Origin: Burkholderiales bacterium
Lineage (GTDB): Bacteria; Pseudomonadota; Gammaproteobacteria; Burkholderiales; Burkholderiaceae
Assembly (NCBI GenBank): GCA_903643055.1
Contig: CAHJWV010000143.1
Location: 1-7,101 of the forward strand
DNA length: 7,101 nt
Reading direction: 5' to 3'
The stretch's first letter is position 1. The number at the start of each line of letters is the position of its first letter. Below are positions 5,151 to 7,101 of this stretch, one piece after another. A program made the translations under genes and the position numbers. Under the pieces are notes generated by a model, which saw nothing but the letters and a program-made list of their open reading frames with translations, did not search any database and had not been told where the DNA came from.

Positions 5151-6563
5151 ATGCCGCTCGATCCGTCGACCAAACGCCTGTTGCCCTGGCTTGTGGCCAT
5201 CGCCTTCTTCATGCAGGCCTTGGACGCCACCATCCTCAACACCGCGTTGCCACGCATGGCCGCCGATCTGGGCGAGAGCCCATTGCGCATGCAGTCGGTC
5301 GTCATCGCCTACATGCTGACGGTGGCGCTGTTGATCCCGGCCTCGGGCTGGTTGTCTGACCGCTTCGGTACGCGCAAGATGTTTGTTGCGGCGATCGCGA
5401 TGTTCAGCTTCGGCTCGCTGCTGTGCGCGTTGTCGGGCAGCCTGCCGATGCTGGTGGCGTCTCGTGTGGTGCAGGGCCTGGGCGGCGCGCTGCTGCTGCC
5501 GGTCGGGCGGCTGGCCATCCTGCGGGCCTTTCCGAAAGCCGAGTTGCTGAAGGCGATGACCTTCGTGACGATCCCCGGCCTGGTCGGGCCGCTGATCGGG
5601 CCGTCGCTCGGCGGCTGGCTGGTCGAGGTCGCGACCTGGCATTGGGTGTTCCTGATCAACCTGCCGGTGGGCCTGCTCGGCATCGTGGCCTCGCTGCGTT
5701 ACATGCCCGATGTGAGGGCGCGTGAGCCGGTGCGTTTCGACTGGAAGGGCTTCGTGATGTTCTCGCTCGGCCTGGTGCTGGTGTCGATGGCCTTGCAGGG
5801 CCTGGGCGAGCGGGCGCTGAGCCTGGCGGTGTCGATGCTGATGATGGTGGGCGGCCTGGCGGCGATGGTCGGCTACTGGCTGCACGCGGCGCGGTCGGCT
5901 CAGCCGTTGTTCAGCCTGGCGCTGTTTCGCATTCCGACCTTTGCAATCGGCGCGGCGGGCAATCTCTTCTCGCGCCTGGGCAGCGGCGCAATGCCGTTCC
6001 TGATGCCTTTGTTCCTGCAGGTCGCGCTGGGCTATTCGCCTTCGGTCACCGGCATGAGCCTGATCTCGAGTGCGATCGGTGCCTTGCTGTGCAAGCCCTT
6101 CGCCGCGCCGCTGATCCAGCGCTTCGGCTACCGCCGCGTGCTGGTCGTCAACACGCTGCTGCTGGGCGCCACGATCGCGAGCTTCGCGCGGGTCGATGCG
6201 GTCACGCCGTATGCGGTGATCGTTGCGATGCTCGGCGTGTTCGGTGTCATCAACTCATTGCAGTTCACCGCGATGAACACGCTGAGCCTGGGCGATCTCG
6301 ACGAGCGCACCGCGAGCGCCGGCAACAGTCTGCTGTCGGTCGTGATGCAGCTGTCGATGAGCCTGGGCGTGGCAGCGGGCAGCGCGCTGCTGGTGGCGTT
6401 TGCGGGCGGAGCCGCGCATGGCGCTCAGCCTTCGGTAGTCGGCGGTTTTCACTCCACCTTTGTCTGTGTCGGCCTGCTGTCGGCGCTGGCCGCCTGCGTC
6501 TTCTTCCAACTCGGCCGCCGCGAAGCGCCAAGCGGGCCGGCGACCGTGGTCGATGAAGGCTGA
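5151..6563 (+). CDS. mdtD: MdtD-like DHA2 family multidrug efflux MFS transporter
   Basis: This inner-membrane proton-driven exporter of the DHA2 (14-helix) group is predicted to be 470 residues, almost the same as E. coli MdtD. Diagnostic motifs are LDATILNTALP (24-34) in helix 1, the motif A loop GWLSDRFGTRK (66-76), RVVQGLGGALLLPVGR (105-120), the antiporter motif C GLVGPLIGPSLGGWL (143-157) and WHWVFLINLPVG (163-174). Conserved late segments include NRFGYRRVL-like QRFGYRRVL (323-331) and SAGNSLLSVVMQLSMSLGV (389-407). The ATG at 5151 has AAGGA 5 bases upstream and gives a normal short cytoplasmic N-terminus; the open frame to 4896 adds unrelated basic sequence. In E. coli mdtD lies in the mdtABC operon; here no RND pump or two-component genes are adjacent, so it is a solitary copy. 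Substrates cannot be told from sequence. Confidence 0.92.
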   Translation: MPLDPSTKRLLPWLVAIAFFMQALDATILNTALPRMAADLGESPLRMQSVVIAYMLTVALLIPASGWLSDRFGTRKMFVAAIAMFSFGSLLCALSGSLPMLVASRVVQGLGGALLLPVGRLAILRAFPKAELLKAMTFVTIPGLVGPLIGPSLGGWLVEVATWHWVFLINLPVGLLGIVASLRYMPDVRAREPVRFDWKGFVMFSLGLVLVSMALQGLGERALSLAVSMLMMVGGLAAMVGYWLHAARSAQPLFSLALFRIPTFAIGAAGNLFSRLGSGAMPFLMPLFLQVALGYSPSVTGMSLISSAIGALLCKPFAAPLIQRFGYRRVLVVNTLLLGATIASFARVDAVTPYAVIVAMLGVFGVINSLQFTAMNTLSLGDLDERTASAGNSLLSVVMQLSMSLGVAAGSALLVAFAGGAAHGAQPSVVGGFHSTFVCVGLLSALAACVFFQLGRREAPSGPATVVDEG

Positions 6564-6582
6564 GGGGTGGGTACAAGGTCCA

Positions 6583-6601
6583 TTAAGCCTGAGCGTTAAA
6601 T
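6583..6601. other. Sequence resembling one half of an integron attC site
   Basis: TTAAGCCTGAGCGTTAAAT contains GTTAAAT, which fits the core-site consensus GTTRRRY, preceded by a TTAA-centred box as in the right half of known attC sites such as that of aadA (TTAACTCAAGCGTTAGAT from recall). Read on the minus strand it is ATTTAAC, the left-end form RYYYAAC, 35 bases after the stop of the minus-strand gene at 6637, the expected place. The matching other half is not found in 6500-6640, so at best this is a truncated or one-sided site. Confidence 0.3.
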
Positions 6602-6636
6602 GATTGAATCCGGCCCGGGCGCTGGGTATATCGTCG

Positions 6637-7095
6637 TTATCCTTTCTTCTTGGGAAGCAGGGCTTGAACATTTCTGTCGCGAATAACCTGCTGCAAACGG
6701 TTTGATACCGCGGCAACCCTGCCGAACCTTTCTTCTGATCCCAAAACATATCGGATGTGATCTGGAGTGGAGTCCGCGCATTCGCCTGAAAGCGCACAGG
6801 ACAGTTGAAGTTGTTCGTTCTGAATGCCACAAGTCTCCGCAACCGCACAAATCGCCCAGTTCCAAGCAGAGACGTAGCCCTCAAAGTCGAGGCCCCCGAA
6901 TTTTTCTCCATCCAGATACGAAACAGCGCCACCTTTCGATGTGGGTGTGTTTTCGAAGGCGGAAAGGGTTGGAACTGCCGCCAGCAGCAAAGGATCTTGC
7001 GTCTTCAATATTTCGCCCAACAAGGCTTCTGGTGATTCGGATCGATCCCGCTTGATGATGCGATGTCGGAGGTTAAAAAGCGGATCTTTTTCCAC
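6637..7095 (-). CDS. Unrecognised four-cysteine protein, possibly 5'-truncated by the window edge
   Basis: I do not recognise this protein of up to 152 residues. The first possible start in view is a GTG at 7095, but the frame stays open to the edge and only six bases lie upstream, so the true start may be outside. The N-terminal 35 residues are charged (NLRHRIIKRDRSESPEALL). The middle has no membrane segment or signal peptide. Four cysteines at 83, 89, 100 and 106 form a C-x5-C-x10-C-x5-C pattern. The tail is basic, LLPKKKG. The composition is that of a real soluble protein. G+C over 6661-7080 is about 52 percent by hand count, far below the neighbouring transporter, which suggests acquisition by transfer. 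It is convergent with the transporter, 73 bases apart. An integron cassette is one possible origin. Confidence 0.65.
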   Translation of the reverse strand: MEKDPLFNLRHRIIKRDRSESPEALLGEILKTQDPLLLAAVPTLSAFENTPTSKGGAVSYLDGEKFGGLDFEGYVSAWNWAICAVAETCGIQNEQLQLSCALSGECADSTPDHIRYVLGSEERFGRVAAVSNRLQQVIRDRNVQALLPKKKG

Positions 7096-7101
7096 ACCCC
7101 A

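Noticed and set aside
6507..6601. A complete plus-strand attC site ending at GTTAAAT
   Set aside because: The only YCCAAC-like left end is inside the transporter gene, is not complementary to the right end, and there is no matching inner box.
1..7101. tRNA, rRNA, CRISPR array or transposase gene
   Set aside because: I found no cloverleaf-like sequence, no regularly spaced direct repeats of 25-40 bases and no transposase-like protein on either strand.

Overview
The window is high in G+C and reads like a chromosomal segment of a betaproteobacterium, most likely order Burkholderiales. The evidence is strong GC-rich codon use, Shine-Dalgarno-led starts, and a hairpin-rich repeat at the left end of a type I recall from genomes of that order. 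I cannot name a genus. Nothing here looks like a large new defence or mobile system. The more unusual signals are in the non-coding DNA and in the low-GC right end.

Layout: positions 1-403 hold no convincing gene but carry at least five separate inverted repeats, including a 13-bp hairpin that mimics the 3' end of 16S rRNA. Positions 404-2306 are a tightly coupled two-gene operon: an XpaC-like membrane protein and a TelA-family toxic-anion-resistance protein, overlapping by 14 bases. A small 80-residue protein with a possible winged-helix fold follows at 2530-2772. It converges on a minus-strand lipoprotein gene (stop at 2868) with two DUF4397-like repeats. A perfect 10-bp hairpin lies between these two convergent genes.

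Upstream of the lipoprotein gene are a 32-base perfect palindrome and further dyads, then guaC (3810-4787, minus), a GMP reductase of the short single-domain kind. A 363-base intergenic region with a long, almost perfect dyad separates guaC from a divergent MdtD-like DHA2 drug efflux transporter (5151-6563, plus).

At the right end a minus-strand gene (6637-7095, possibly cut by the window edge) codes for an unrecognised four-cysteine protein. Its G+C is about 52 percent by hand count, against roughly 67-72 percent in sampled lines of the transporter gene. Between it and the transporter is a short sequence resembling one half of an integron attC site, so this gene may be a captured cassette.

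Functionally, the xpaC-telA pair is an envelope stress or toxic-anion resistance unit, guaC belongs to purine salvage, the transporter to efflux, and the lipoprotein to the envelope. There is no evidence that these units form one pathway.
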